A program made the position numbers and the translations under genes. Source: Brachionus rotundiformis (lineage: Eukaryota > Rotifera > Eurotatoria > Ploima > Brachionidae). From it: a stretch of 64,000 nt of DNA. Positions 47,035-59,700 of this stretch are shown here, in pieces. Every line of letters starts with the position of its first letter. Position 1 is the stretch's first letter. The DNA is taken from contig JAESIW010000137.1 in assembly GCA_016802295.1 (NCBI GenBank), positions 4,762,433 to 4,826,432 on the forward strand, read 5' to 3'. The notes beneath the pieces were generated by a model. It made no database searches. It saw only the letters and a program-made list of their open reading frames with translations, and was not told the DNA's origin.

Positions 47035-48327
47035 TAAAAATAAAATCTATATTTCGTTTTGATCCTTGTTTAATTATCTATCAAATCATACAAAATGCTT
47101 ATAAAATTAATATCAATAACCAGGAGGACATTGAGACTATTTAGATGAGGTCAAGCTTATGCTGTTTATTTCCGGTACAGAAAAAGCAAATAAATAAAAA
47201 CATAGTGTTTTGTAATCATGAAAGCCTAATGTATGTATGTATAAAATTTCAAAAGTTCTGGATGAACCAATCGCCTGATTTTATCGAAAACAAATTCAAA
47301 GCCTATTTATTGATATTAAGTTTAAGAATAAAATTAAAAAGATAAAAAGTTTGCTTATTTTCATTAATTTATAACTTTAAGACGAATAATTTTAACAAAT
47401 GAAATAAATAATAGTTAATCTTGAAAATTTTATTCAACAATTAAATATTTATTAAAAGTTTGAAATCAAGCAATATTTTCATAGATAAAAAATTAAAAGA
47501 AAGAAATCAAAAAAATCGACATTAATAATCCGAAAGGTTAGAAAATTGTCCAAAACTGTCAAACTTTGCTTTCAATCAAATCTGATGTAGTTTTGGCTCA
47601 TACTTTCATAGACAATTGTAAAAATTATTTGATTTCCAAAATATTTCTAAAAGCTCTAATTTAGTGAAAAAAAATGTATTTCGATTATTCAACTTGATTA
47701 TCTGGAATTTAAAATGTTTCTTCTTGATCTTTAAATTCATTTGCTAGCTTTTGAAAATTGATTTTAATATTAGTTATCTTTATATAACAAATGTTGACAC
47801 TAATATTCAAAAAATTCATTGAAATGCCGACTATTCTGTAATACCAATATCACAAACCATAATAAGACTACTCGAAACTACTCGTACAACAAATTATTCA
47901 AAGGTAATCATTCCAACAAGTACCAATATAAATAATGTCCTTTTAAGCAGAAACAAATTTTTATTATATTACTTTTATACAGACAACGATGAAATAATTC
48001 AGACTAAAAAAAATATAAATTTAAAGAATGAAGTATTTGATTAAAAAAATTTGTATTTAAAGGGAATTCTAATTATAGTTATAACTAACGAATGAGTTAC
48101 ATAGAATTATCTGCTGTACAATTAGTCCCTGAGAAGTCTTATCTTGGTTTGTGATAATGATATTCTAAAGGAGTCGGAATTTCAATGAATATTTTGAATA
48201 TCAATGTCAACATTTATTATATAATGACAATTAATATAAAAATCAATTTACAAAAGTTACAAATGAATTTATGGGCCAATTTCCTTTTAAAATTCCTTAT
48301 TATTTAATTGTTATCTGCACAAAAGTA

Positions 48328-48428
48328 ATATCTTCAAAATGATTCTATCTGCTTAAAAGCTTAAGTCTCAATTTAGTAGCTTTTCCAATTTAATAAATAA
48401 TAATTCAAAGGTAGATGTATTTATATGA
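48328..48428 (+). repeat. 101-bp direct repeat, left of gap
   Basis: Same length and orientation as 48765-48865, differing at two positions. It ends exactly where the N run begins. Confidence 0.9.
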
Positions 48429-48764
48429 NNNNNNNNNNNNNNNNNNNNNNNNNNNNNNNNNNNNNNNNNNNNNNNNNNNNNNNNNNNNNNNNNNNNNNNN
48501 NNNNNNNNNNNNNNNNNNNNNNNNNNNNNNNNNNNNNNNNNNNNNNNNNNNNNNNNNNNNNNNNNNNNNNNNNNNNNNNNNNNNNNNNNNNNNNNNNNNN
48601 NNNNNNNNNNNNNNNNNNNNNNNNNNNNNNNNNNNNNNNNNNNNNNNNNNNNNNNNNNNNNNNNNNNNNNNNNNNNNNNNNNNNNNNNNNNNNNNNNNNN
48701 NNNNNNNNNNNNNNNNNNNNNNNNNNNNNNNNNNNNNNNNNNNNNNNNNNNNNNNNNNNNNNNN
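48429..48764. other. Assembly gap (336 N)
   Basis: Undetermined bases. Both edges abut copies of the same 101-bp sequence. Open frames that appear to cross it are meaningless. Confidence 0.99.
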
Positions 48765-48865
48765 ATATCTTCAAAATAATTCTATCTGCTTAAAAGCTTA
48801 AGTCTCAATCTAGTAGCTTTTCCAATTTAATAAATAATAATTCAAAGGTAGATGTATTTATATGA
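48765..48865 (+). repeat. 101-bp direct repeat, right of gap
   Basis: Begins at the first base after the gap and repeats 48328-48428 with two substitutions (AATGATT to AATAATT; AATTTAG to AATCTAG). Confidence 0.9.
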
Positions 48866-49352
48866 CTTTAAAAGACTGACGATAAGAAAAGAGTTTAGAT
48901 AAAATTAAATCATTAAATACAGTAGTTAAAATAAAATATATCTTAACATCCAATATACCACAAAATATCAGTTGAAGTCGGGAAAATTTCCATTTTGCTT
49001 CTTAAAATATTATCATTTTAAACGGGGTAAAAGCAATCGTTTGTTGATGGTTAGGTTTTTTTTTCTCAATTAAATTATCAGAAATTTTTTTGATTTAAGT
49101 TTTTTCTATATCAAGAGAATATTTTCTACAAATTTCAAAAAATAACTCTTAAGTAATTTCTACCATTCTGATAATTTTTTTTTAAATTTAGGCTTGAAAA
49201 AAAATTATGGTTTATGTTTTTAAATTTAAAATAAAATGAGCTTTTTATGATTGTTTATTTGAATATTTTTTGAGGAAATTCTCAGACAACACAGAATGGA
49301 TCTTAGTCCTTCTTCTCAGCCTAGTGTTTGAATTGTTCAAATAAAATAAGAT

Positions 49353-49446
49353 AAAAACTTATCATGATTTTATCAGAACACAGGGTAAGTAATAATTATA
49401 ATTAAAAAATCTGTGATAAAATTAATTAAACTTGATAAGTTTTTTT
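49353..49446. repeat. Foldback next to dispersed element copy B
   Basis: Arms at 49353-49383 and 49411-49446 pair AAAAACTTATCA with TGATAAGTTTTT and ending CACAG with CTGTG, with small interruptions. The loop is about 27 nt. It lies 35 bp from repeat copy B. Confidence 0.6.
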
Positions 49447-49480
49447 TTGATTTGACATCTAACAATAATTTTTTTCAATT

Positions 49481-49745
49481 TCAAGGTTAATCAACAGGCT
49501 AGTACCCTTGTCATAAAGACCGATTAACACTCCATTTATTTGAATAATAAGATAGATTTTACAAATTAAAATAAATTGTTAATATAATTATTTAAAAAAG
49601 TAAAACATTGAAATATTTAAATTAAATTTTTTGAATTTTTTTACAAAATCAGAGAAAATTAAATTAATATTATTAAAAATTGAATGCTTAAATGTTGTAA
49701 ATTACAACATTGATCTCTTGATCACAAAGCAATTTAAAAGGCTTG
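49481..49745 (-). repeat. Dispersed element, copy B (inverted)
   Basis: Reverse-complement match to copy A at 12231-12489 over the full length. Both conserved blocks are present: GGTTAATCAACAGGC at the left and the GATCTCTTGATCAC block at the right. The GTTGTAATTTACAAC hairpin is perfect here but has one mismatch in copy A. Confidence 0.85.
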
Positions 49746-49798
49746 AGTAGAAAAATCCAATTAATTTATAAATAAAAATAGCTAATCTTGAAAATTTT

Positions 49799-49945
49799 AT
49801 TCAAAAAAAAATGTACAAAATGAAATATTTAATTTATATTTTTTGAATATTTTTCAAAACCTGAGAAAATCATGTTATTTTTATCAAATATTGAATGTCT
49901 GAACATTGATCTCTTGATAACAAAGAAATTTACAAGCCTTGAATA
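49799..49945 (-). repeat. Dispersed element, copy C (partial, diverged)
   Basis: Follows copy B in the same orientation. It resembles its right-hand part, including CATTGATCTCTTGATAACAA and the following AATTTACAAGCC, but lacks the GGTTAATCAACAGGC end. More diverged than A and B are from each other. Confidence 0.6.
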
Positions 49946-50471
49946 AAAACCAAATGTTTTTTGCCATTTGCTGTTAGGAAGTTGGTTTTTTTCAGATTTT
50001 CGCTATTCCTTAAATTGTATTTCAAGTTTCCCGAGTGATTCTTTTATAAATTCAATCTTAGATTTTCAGGAGTATATTAGCTAAAGATAATATGCTTGTA
50101 TTATATGCTTAAAAGCACATAAACCATATGTTGTTGTTATTCACTAGAAATTAAACTTAAACAGTTTAAATATTGAAATATAATAGCTTTTAGTCAGTTT
50201 AATCATTGTCTCTTTGATTTTATAATTGAGGATAAAACTTATCGACTAAGAATAAGAATAAATATTTTTTTAAACCATAAATAGAATAAAAATATCCTTC
50301 AACTAATTTTTCGACAATTTTTACTTCAATTATTTTTAAGAAAATTTTAAAATTTCAAATTTTAAAGAATTAAAAGAGTTTGCTTTATGTCAGAATTAGT
50401 TGCATAGCAACTATATTTTATGTAAAATGATTTTTTTAAATAAAAATTACGAAAATACCAAAATTTAAATA

Positions 50472-53400
50472 ATGGATGAGAATAATACTTCAGGAGAAAG
50501 AAATTCAAAATCATCGTTATCAGCCAAAAGTAAAAAGTCAAAATCTCCTACTAAAAGTGAATCTCCAGTAAAAAGTATCAAGAGTGGAAAAAGTTTAAAA
50601 TCAAGCACTAAAAGCAAGAGTCCCAAAAGAAGGCTCACTGGCAAAGAATCGAAAAATGATTTCCTAGAAAGTTCCTATTTTGATTCACAACCAAAATCAA
50701 CACCAGAATTGGAAGATTTAACTGGTCAGGGATTAACAGTTCTGAACTCTAAATTGTTCCAAAGTAAATCTTACCTAAATCTAAATAAAATAGAATAAAT
50801 TTTCTTGCCAATTTAAGAGTTTACTCTGCGTACATTGATTCTAAGTGACAATAATCTTCGTTCTCTACCACCTGAAATAGCAGACTTGATAAATTTGGAA
50901 TATTTGGATTTGAGCAAAAACCCGCTCAGAGTCAAAGATGTAGACGACGTCAAATGTCTTCCACTGGAAATGAGACTTCTAAGAAATCTAAAATATCTAA
51001 GTATCAGTGAATGCAACCTGCGCTACATTCCGACAACAGTTTGGCTCTGTGTATGGCTTACAAAATTGGATATAAGCAGAAATAAAATTGGTCTATTGGT
51101 ACCAGATATTGGCAATCTACAAAGGCTGACTCATCTGAATTTATCACAGTGCAATCTAACAACCCTTCCGGTAGAAATCGGCTTTTGTTCCGAACTAGTT
51201 GAAATACTACTAATGGCAAATCAGATCGAGAGCTTACCAGACTCGCTCAGAGACTGTGTAAAGCTAGAGAGCTTGAGAATGAGCTATAGAACATTTACCG
51301 CTTTACTCGATAGCTATATGGAAAATTTGATCAGCAAGGGACAAATTCGGAGCGAACACGTCCCGATTGTAGTGTTTGAAATGGAAAATTTACGAACGCT
51401 TGACTTAAAATTTACCAAAATTAACAATTTACCAGAAAATTGTTTGAAAAATTTACACGAGTTGTGTTTGGATAATAACTATTTTGAAAAACTAACTGAC
51501 TTGGCAATTACACCAATGAGTCAATCACTTAAAATCTTATCAATGTCAAATAATTTACTTAAAGAAATTCCAGTCGAGATTCTCAATTTGCCCAATATTG
51601 AAGAAATTGACTTAAGCTTTAATCAAATAACAGACTTGCCAAGCCAAATGAATTTACCAAATTTGAGACATTTTAATCTAAAAAGTAATAGAATAAAAAA
51701 TTTGACTGGTTCAGTGTCAGTTCTTCAAAATTTGGAAGCGTTCAACTTGGAAAAGAATAAAATTACCGATGTGGCTGATTCGGTTTATGAGCTAAAAAAT
51801 TTAAAATATTTTGACCTAAGTTATAACCAAATTACTTATATATCTCCCAAAATAAGTAAGCTACAGTTGCTCCAAAATTCGCATTCTTATGACAAAATTA
51901 ATAAGACAGGATTGTGGATAATTGGTAATCCTTTAGTTATTCCTCCTAAGAACATTTGGCAAACTAGCAATTTGTCCAAAATTTACGAATATTTGTCTGG
52001 ATACAATCAGCGTAATTTAAGCTATACTTATTATTCTAAATTGGTGTTTCTCGGATGTTCTGGGACTGGAAAAAGCAATTTGATAAATTCTTTTTTCAAT
52101 TATCAACGAGAATTTAATCCGGACTCAAAAGAAGGTATTTTTTTTTAATTTTGAAAATTCATGTAGCTAAGAAAAGTGGCAAATTGTTAATTCTATGAAT
52201 AATAATAATTAAACTTTTTTAAAGCTTTTAATTTGATAAATAAAGTTGAAATGTTATCTAAACTAACACAATTAAGCATTTAGTAATATCTGGTAAAAAA
52301 AAATTAACAATCTTAAGTCTTTTTTTTTATTTTTTAAGTTAAAATTTATACAAATTCCTGTACCAATTCTAAATAAAAATACCTTAATAAATAATCGAAA
52401 AGATAAAATTCAGGCTTATATTAAAAGTTAACTTTGTTTATTACTAAGTTAATAATTTTAATAATTTTACTATTCAAAAAAAAATTAACTAATAAAAAGG
52501 TCATCTTTATTCGACCAGAGTGGCTATAAACTTTCAATAAATTTTATCTTTTTTTTATAAATTATAACTTATTATATGACTTTAAGTGCAGGATTATGTA
52601 AAGATTATTTGATAATCTACACCAAAATCTAAATTATTAGTTATTCCATTAAGCAATTAGGATTATATCAAAATTAAATAAATAATCTATAAGCATCAAA
52701 AAAAATATTTTCCAATTCAAATTTATTAAGAATATTTATATTTATAATAAAATTAATTTTAATTCATAGATTTTAGAACTTTGGTTGCTCGTAAGTTATA
52801 CAAAAGAACATTGAACAAGGTGGAATGGATGATCTTAGATTTTGGCGGTAATGAAATTTACCAAATGGTACATTCCCTTTTTTTTTCATCAATTGACCAC
52901 GACTGCGAGCCAACTATATTCGTGGTAGTATACAAACATTCGGACTATAGTGCCGAAAGTCACGATCAACTGATTGGAACATGGATTAATTCCATTCTCA
53001 TCCACTCGAATCTTCCTAAAACAAATTCCATTAACATAAAACTAATTGGAATCATCGACGATACTCAAACTGAGCAAGAAATAGATGAAAATATTAACTT
53101 GGTTAAAGAAAACTCAAATCGTTCGATTAGCAAATACTTTGCCAAGTTGAATCAAATGAAGATTAGGATTGAAAATGTGCTAAAAGAAGAAAGCATATCA
53201 GATGAAAACAAAACCTATTTAGGTAAAGTCTTGAAAAACATAGATAATAATTTAGAAGCCAAAGTACAATTATATGATCAGATAACTTTAGTTCATTCTA
53301 GTCTTAAAAAAAAAGCTGTCGAAAATGTTATAAATGATCTTGAAAAAATTACAATTAAACTCAATAAAACAGTTCCTCTAGAGCTCAACAGAGTCATTAA

Positions 53401-54592
53401 ATGCTTTTTACCAAAATTAAAAACCAAAACAATTAATTATGACGAGTTAATTGAAAATTTAAATTCAAACCAAGACTTTATGAAGCTTGTTAAAAAATGT
53501 AAAATAATTAAATTAACAACTGAGGATATTTTCAACTATGCCAAGACAATTGGTGAAATATTTTGCTCAAAATTTGATTCAAATTTAAACAATTTGGTCT
53601 TTTTGCACTACGAATTCATTCTTAATTGTTTAAGGCTTTATTTAAGACATGACTTGAATGATTATCTAATTAGTGATAATATAAAATTGTTTAATACTTG
53701 TGGATTTTTTAGCGACAGTACAAAATATCAAGAGTCAGTTGACTCATTTAAAAGCTATGGTATTTTAGAAGACAAACTTTTTAGGTTCATATCTTTTTGT
53801 ACAAGTCAAATGGACTGTGAACAAGTTAATGAATCAGTGGATATTTTGAACCAATTTATGATTCTTTATAAAAGCGAAACCCAATATCTGGAAGATGAAT
53901 GTCCATTTTTTCAAATAATTCTACCATTTAAGTGCACAGCTGATTTCGAAAAGGAAAAAAATTCAGAAACTTTTGAGTCAAAAATATATGATATGGATTT
54001 GTACAGTGATCATTTTTATAAGTATTTTATTCGTTTTGATAAAGTATGTTCCCGTAGAGAAGAAATTAAGGAAATAAATTCGCTAAGAAAGCAAAAAGAG
54101 CTATGGAGCCCGAATGAAAATGAATATTTTGATGAGCTCGAGGACTCGGAGGAAAGACAATCGAGAAGTTCTTCTGAAGGAAAGACTCAGATTGAATCAG
54201 TTCGATTTAATTATTTTGAAGAACTTAAAAACTTTGAGCTTCTTCCTGAAGATTACAAGGAGACATTCAAGTTAAAAGCTACTTACGAGATAAACTCATT
54301 GTGCAAAATTGAATGGCATTTTTTTAGCAAGTTATCTGTATTGATTCAAGAATTGGTTTATGAAAGATTTGATTGGAAAAATGTAGTTATTGCCAGAGAC
54401 TTAAATGGAACATGTATGCGTATTAGGTGTTTAGACATAACCGATAATGAACATTCAGTAGTGATAGAAATTTTTTGTCAAGAGGCAATTTTTTTAGATG
54501 AGCTCAAAGCTAAACTTGGTTTAATTTTTGACAAACTCGCTGTCTATTACCCGGGTTTATTTTTGACTAAAAAATTTCTTTTATTTGAATAA
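50472..54592 (+). CDS. ROCO-family GTPase (LRR-Roc-COR), MFHAS1-like
   Basis: Three exons: 50472-50763, 50818-52134, 52770-54592, giving 1143 codons. The N-terminal about 95 residues are Ser/Lys-rich (SAKSKKSKSPTKSES). Leucine-rich repeats of the LxxLxLSxNxLxxLP type follow from about 98 to 470. A Roc GTPase domain has P-loop GCSGTGKS at 510-517 and the G3 motif DFGG at 560-563. The usual N/T-K-x-D base-recognition motif is not evident (LIGIIDDTQ occupies that region). The remaining about 500 residues fit a COR-type dimerisation region but are less conserved. No kinase domain is present, so it resembles MFHAS1-type ROCO proteins rather than LRRK. The intracellular role is unknown. Intron 2 is 635 bp. 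Confidence 0.88.
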
Positions 54593-55456
54593 AAAATTTT
54601 TATCAATTTTATTAAGAAACTATTTTTTTTTAAATTAAAGAAAAACTTATCATTTTTTGTTATTAAACTTTAATAATTAATTTTAATTTCATTTTGAATA
54701 TTAAACTGTTATTAAAAAGCAAATTTGAAATTTATCCAAATACTTATTTAGAAAATGTGCTTTTAAATTAAAAAAGCATACAAAAAAGTCTGATTGATAA
54801 GATTATTTTTTAATTGTTGAGACAGTGATTTGAGATCAATAAATACAAACAAAAAAGAAAATAAAAATTTTCAAAAATTAATTGTAAGTATTTGAACCAT
54901 TTCTTTCTAAAAACTATTATAGTGAAAACTTCTTTGTTTGTGATTAAGAACAATATCCTTTATTTTATTGATCTTTCATAATAATTAGATTACCAAATCA
55001 CCGTCTCATGATTTTAAAATAATCTTATCAATGACTTCTGACAAATGACTTTTAAACTCAAAAATTTGTGTTAAAGAGAAAAAATATAAATTTATCCAAA
55101 ATTAAAATTAATGAGTCAAAAAAAATATTAAATTTTAAGAAAATCTTCGCCACAATGACTTTTTAACACAAAAATATATTTCAGATTTTCTTTAATTTCA
55201 TCTAAAAGCTATTTCTATACGCACCACATCTCTGAATTAGTTGATCTGCCTTTTTTTGTTTTATTTACAAATTCCTTTTCATTAAAAATGTCTATAAGTG
55301 TCATTAATAATTTTAAAAAAATTATATTGATGAATATATTTGGAGATTTAATCACAAGGTAACAATTGACAGTAAAACTGCTTACAAATTAATTTTGTCT
55401 GATATTGCGAAATTTTACAAACCAGGAACTAAGTAGATTAATAAAAATCTCTGAAT

Positions 55457-55860
55457 TTGAGGCTAATTTTACTTTTAATCAAGAGAGTGGTGATGGATGT
55501 GAATATGAAGCTGATTTGGAAGTCGATCAATTTATGTATTAGTGAGACAAGGAAAAGATCAAATTTAATAAAAGAGTTACAAAAAGCAATGACTGAAATT
55601 ACTACTTCTCAAGAAATTTTGAATGTAGTAAAAACAGCACTCAGCAAACATGCAAACCATGTACCGTGTGATTTATGTGGAGAATTAATGAAAAACATCA
55701 CATTTTGGACTTGATACTCATGGTCACATTTTTTTTGAACAATTGTTCACATCTTCCACTAGACCCGTTTTAAGCAAAAAAAAAATCTTCAAAATGTATA
55801 ACCTTTGCAGGCTATTTTAAAGGCGAGAGGGGTTTAAAACTACATTTTTCGAGGTCTCAT
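55457..55860 (+). pseudogene. Decayed zinc-finger coding relic, possibly from a non-LTR retrotransposon
   Basis: An open stretch ends with VPCDLCGELMKN (CxxC) before a stop at 55712-55714. After further stops and a frame change, 55795-55860 reads a finger-like segment, YFKGERGLKLHFSRSH, typical of the C2H2 finger at the N-terminus of some non-LTR retrotransposon proteins. One of its expected cysteines is replaced. No reverse transcriptase frame follows, so this is at most a fragment. Confidence 0.35.
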
Positions 55861-56014
55861 TTTAAATTTTATTTGAATTGATTATTTTAGCTTTAAAATA
55901 TTATTAACTCAACATAAACTTTGATTATATCGGAAATAAAATTGATTATAATTATTAATCCTACTTATTTCATTTAATCTAAAAATTATTTTTAGAATGG
56001 TTCACATACAAATG

Positions 56015-56032
56015 GTTCACCTTTTGGTGAAC
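56015..56032. repeat. Perfect GTTCACC/GGTGAAC palindrome
   Basis: GTTCACC-TTTT-GGTGAAC. Another perfect palindrome, GAACAATTGTTC, lies at 55737-55748, and further GTTCAC words lie at 56000, 56058 and 56186. Confidence 0.6.
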
Positions 56033-56737
56033 AAAGAACTGGTCTTCTGAAATTGTTCACTAAACCCGAGAATCATTTTTTTGAAAAAATTAATCATGTA
56101 ATTAATAACACACAGCGTATCGCTATTAATTTATATATTAATTTGAAATCCAGGTCTCGACGTTTACTGTACTTGTTTTCCACTGTTCACAAGTGTTTTT
56201 GAATCCAGGCAATAATTCTTTCCCGCAATTTCTAGGTAAAGTTCTTTATCTGATTTACATTTGAGCCAAATTCAATTTTTAGTCAGATATTAATAATTTC
56301 AATAACAAAAAAAATATTTACAATTATCTTATATAATGAAACAGTGTCTCTAAAAATTAATTTTAGCAAAGATTAATTTAATTTACTTTTTTTTTCATAA
56401 ATTAAATTAGAAATACAGAAATAATAATTAATGTTTGACTATAAAATTTAGAATTTTAATTTTTCGCTCTACCATTTTGTTTTAAATTAAAATATTATTC
56501 CTATAATAAATTTTACTTCTTTTTTTCGAATTTAAATCATTATCCACTGTGTTTACAAAATAATTAAATCATATTAAAAAATATTTGAATTTATGTACAG
56601 ATATTCATGCAATGTAAAATAATTAACAAAAAATTTTTCTCAAATATTTTAAAATTTTTTATTTGTGAATAATTTATTCATCAAATTTTTTATTTTTTTT
56701 GTATCTAAAATGTTTTAAATTACCTGTGCGAATAAAA

Positions 56738-59700
56738 ATGAATAAAAACATAAACACCGATGGACTCGACCACTATGAATGCTTAAATAGGTTACATAAC
56801 CAAATTGAAAATGTCCTTACCGTATTTGAAAACGAACACCTAAAGGCCAAAATTTTATTCAAGTCTTTTTTAATCAAAAATCGATACGAGTTTGTCCACA
56901 ACTTAATTCCAATTATTCTTTGCCTAATTGCTCTTATAGTACCATTCGAATCTAAAAAGTATCTACACAACCACTCAATAATACTCAAATTAATTTTTTT
57001 GTTAAAGAAGCACCAATTTTGTCACAAATCTAATTTTGTTGTCCATAATTTCTATTTTTAACTTGGCATTGTTATTGGTTTTTTTCTTCAAGACAGTTGC
57101 TGTTATCCACCAAAAAGCCCGTCGCTTGCTACAAATTATTAAAAGTAAAATATATAAAAAAAATTAAATCAAGTTGAAATAATTAATTAAGATATATGCG
57201 ACTCCAGAGATGAGTTCTGGTTCAAAAATGATTTTTTGAGTATAAATATTCCATTTTCGCAAAGCGTATCAAATCAATTGGTTTACAGAAATTCCAAACT
57301 TGTAAATTTGCCATTAAATCTGGTTATTGAAGGCGATTTGATTTTGATAAAGCCTGGTCAAACTATTAATTTAAAGTGTCAAAAGGTTATTTGTTAAAAT
57401 TTTAAATTAGTAAAGTTGTATGTATCTATTTTCTAGGTGGATGGTAACGAGATATTCGAAGCTGGAAAAATTTACGAGCCAAATTCATTTAAGCTCAATG
57501 AAGAAAAATATTCAAAAGAAAAATTAAAAAATTTGTATTTAGATGCTTTTGATTTAAAAAAAATACCTGAGTGTATTTTTTGCCAAGCATTGGAGACACC
57601 TTACTTGAAATACTTAGAGTAAAATAATTTTTTAAAAGTTTGAAAATTTTCAAAGATAATTTTAGGTCAACTTTGAATAATTTTGATTGTGACAGCAATT
57701 CAATTCTTACTAATGAAATTAAAAAGGTTCGAAAAATATTTTTATTTGCAGTAATACCATTTGTTGTGGTAAGATGTTATGAATTTTAATGCTTAGTCTT
57801 ACGAATTTAATTTTTAATAATATAAGATGGCTCAAATAATTATTTTATTTCTTCATATGATTATTTTTAAAAAACAAGTATCATTCCAAAATTTAAACGA
57901 GGATTTTTTTCCGTGCTTAATCAGCTTAATTATACCATTGTTTCCGATTTCATTCACTTTTTTCTGGAAAACCACATCTCTTTATGGTACAGTTTGTCTG
58001 CTCAAATTAGAGCGATGTCTAAAAAAGCTTAGAAATCGCTGTGAACAAAGTAGTGGTGAACAAAATATCAAAAAATCAAAAAAAGACAAATCCTATCTTA
58101 AGGACAGAGTCAATTTAAATCAAGAAAATTTTAATTTATTGTCTAGCCAAAATTTGGATCAGTTGGACAACAGTTTGCATGAAATTCCTTCGATTGAATC
58201 GCTTTTGGAAGATTTAGAGCAAGAAGAGCGTGAAAATTTGGATCTAAAACGAGATAGTTCTTTGGCAAAATTGGCAAAAAATTATAAATTTTACTTAAAT
58301 GTTATTAAAAGAATACTTTTTTTTGATAAAAAAGAAAAATTCGAAAAAGACCAATGTTTTCACAATGCATCATTTATTTACCATTCAAATTTTCTGATGG
58401 GTCTCGGAATAACAACAGTAATTTTGACCCTTTATTTGAAAATAAAAATCAATTTATTTTATTAAAATTGAAAGAATTTTTCTTGTATTGACAAAAAGGG
58501 AATATTGGCGTGGCCTAATCCCACTGCTGAAAAAATTTGGTTCATAAACGACAAGATAGAGAACAAGAGTGAAAAAAACGACCCAAAGACTTCAAATAAA
58601 GAAGAAGATGATACAGATAGCGATAAGCTAAGTGAAAATAAAAATTCATCATGTGTTGAAAAAAAAGTTGTCGAGACACTGAATTTAACTCATGACTGTA
58701 CCAATGGATACCAGTTGAAGTTTGATGATAAAAATTGGAATAACAATATAGACTTATTGAAACCTTTGGGTCTTTCTATTCTCTTGAATACCTGTAATGA
58801 ACAGGTATCAGACAGTTATCTTAATTTATGGGACTTTATTAGGGTTCAATCGACTCAAATAAATTCATTTATGAGTGAAAAGTCCCATCATTGTATGCCA
58901 AATTCAGAAAATAATGACCAAAGCTTTAGCAGTAGTCTGAACATTTTCGAAGAACAATTCGAAGTCAAAGCTGTAATGGACAGACAGTAAAAATGTATTT
59001 TTTTAAAATTAAAATCTAAATTTAAATTAAGATGTCTATGTGAAATTTCGAATATAATCGGCTTTGATAGAAACACGGCTACAAATTTTTATCGATTGAT
59101 TGGCACCAATTATTTATGCCGAAATTTGGTAAAAGTTAATCAAGTTTTTATATAGCGAAAATATTTATTAAATATATTTAGAAAATAAAACCTAGCTGTA
59201 AATTTCGACCTAAGCAGATTTTTTTGTCGAACATTTTCTCCATAATAGCATTAAATGAGCTCAATGGGGTTAATAGTATTTACTCACAAGGAAGTCCTGA
59301 CTTGATTCTTGATTTTTGTGAAGATTACTGGAATGGAAAATCTGTTTGTGAAATGACTAAATTGCAAAGGCAAGTATTTATCTATTTGATTATGAGGCCT
59401 TTCTATCAAAAATATTCTAAGAGTTTTAAATAATGATAATTGAGATAACTAATTTAAATTATTTAAAAAAGGGAAGATTGAATTTTTTAAAAAGAATATT
59501 TATTAGACTCCTTTGGTATACATTTTTAAGGTCATAATTAAAAATATATACCAAGATACGGTTCTTTTTTAACACAAACTAAACAAAATTGCAAAACCAC
59601 TAATGGTGACAATAAATAGTACTTAGTTTGAAGAGGACATAATAACAATAAAAATAAAGTAATAAAAATCTTATTAAATTTTCTGAATATTAAACAGTAA

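Larger units (their letters stand above)
45868..50471. other. Repeat-rich intergenic region with assembly gap
   Basis: 4.6 kb without a supported gene. It holds foldback repeats, direct repeats, an N gap flanked by duplicated sequence, and two copies of the dispersed element. Open stretches (for example 46488-46688 minus and 47145-47345 plus) lack motifs and look like chance ORFs in repeat DNA. Confidence 0.6.
54593..56737. other. Intergenic with retroelement-like relic and palindromes
   Basis: Between ROCO and TMEM94. The middle (55457-56060) is slightly GC-elevated, with a decayed zinc-finger-like coding relic and several GTTCAC/GTGAAC palindromes. The rest is AT-rich and featureless. Confidence 0.5.

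Noticed and set aside
48415..48801. Open frames across the N run on both strands
   Set aside because: They consist of undetermined residues; only the gap creates them.
56699..56737. TMEM94 start upstream of 56738
   Set aside because: The frame is open upstream but has no ATG there; the first in-frame ATG is at 56738.
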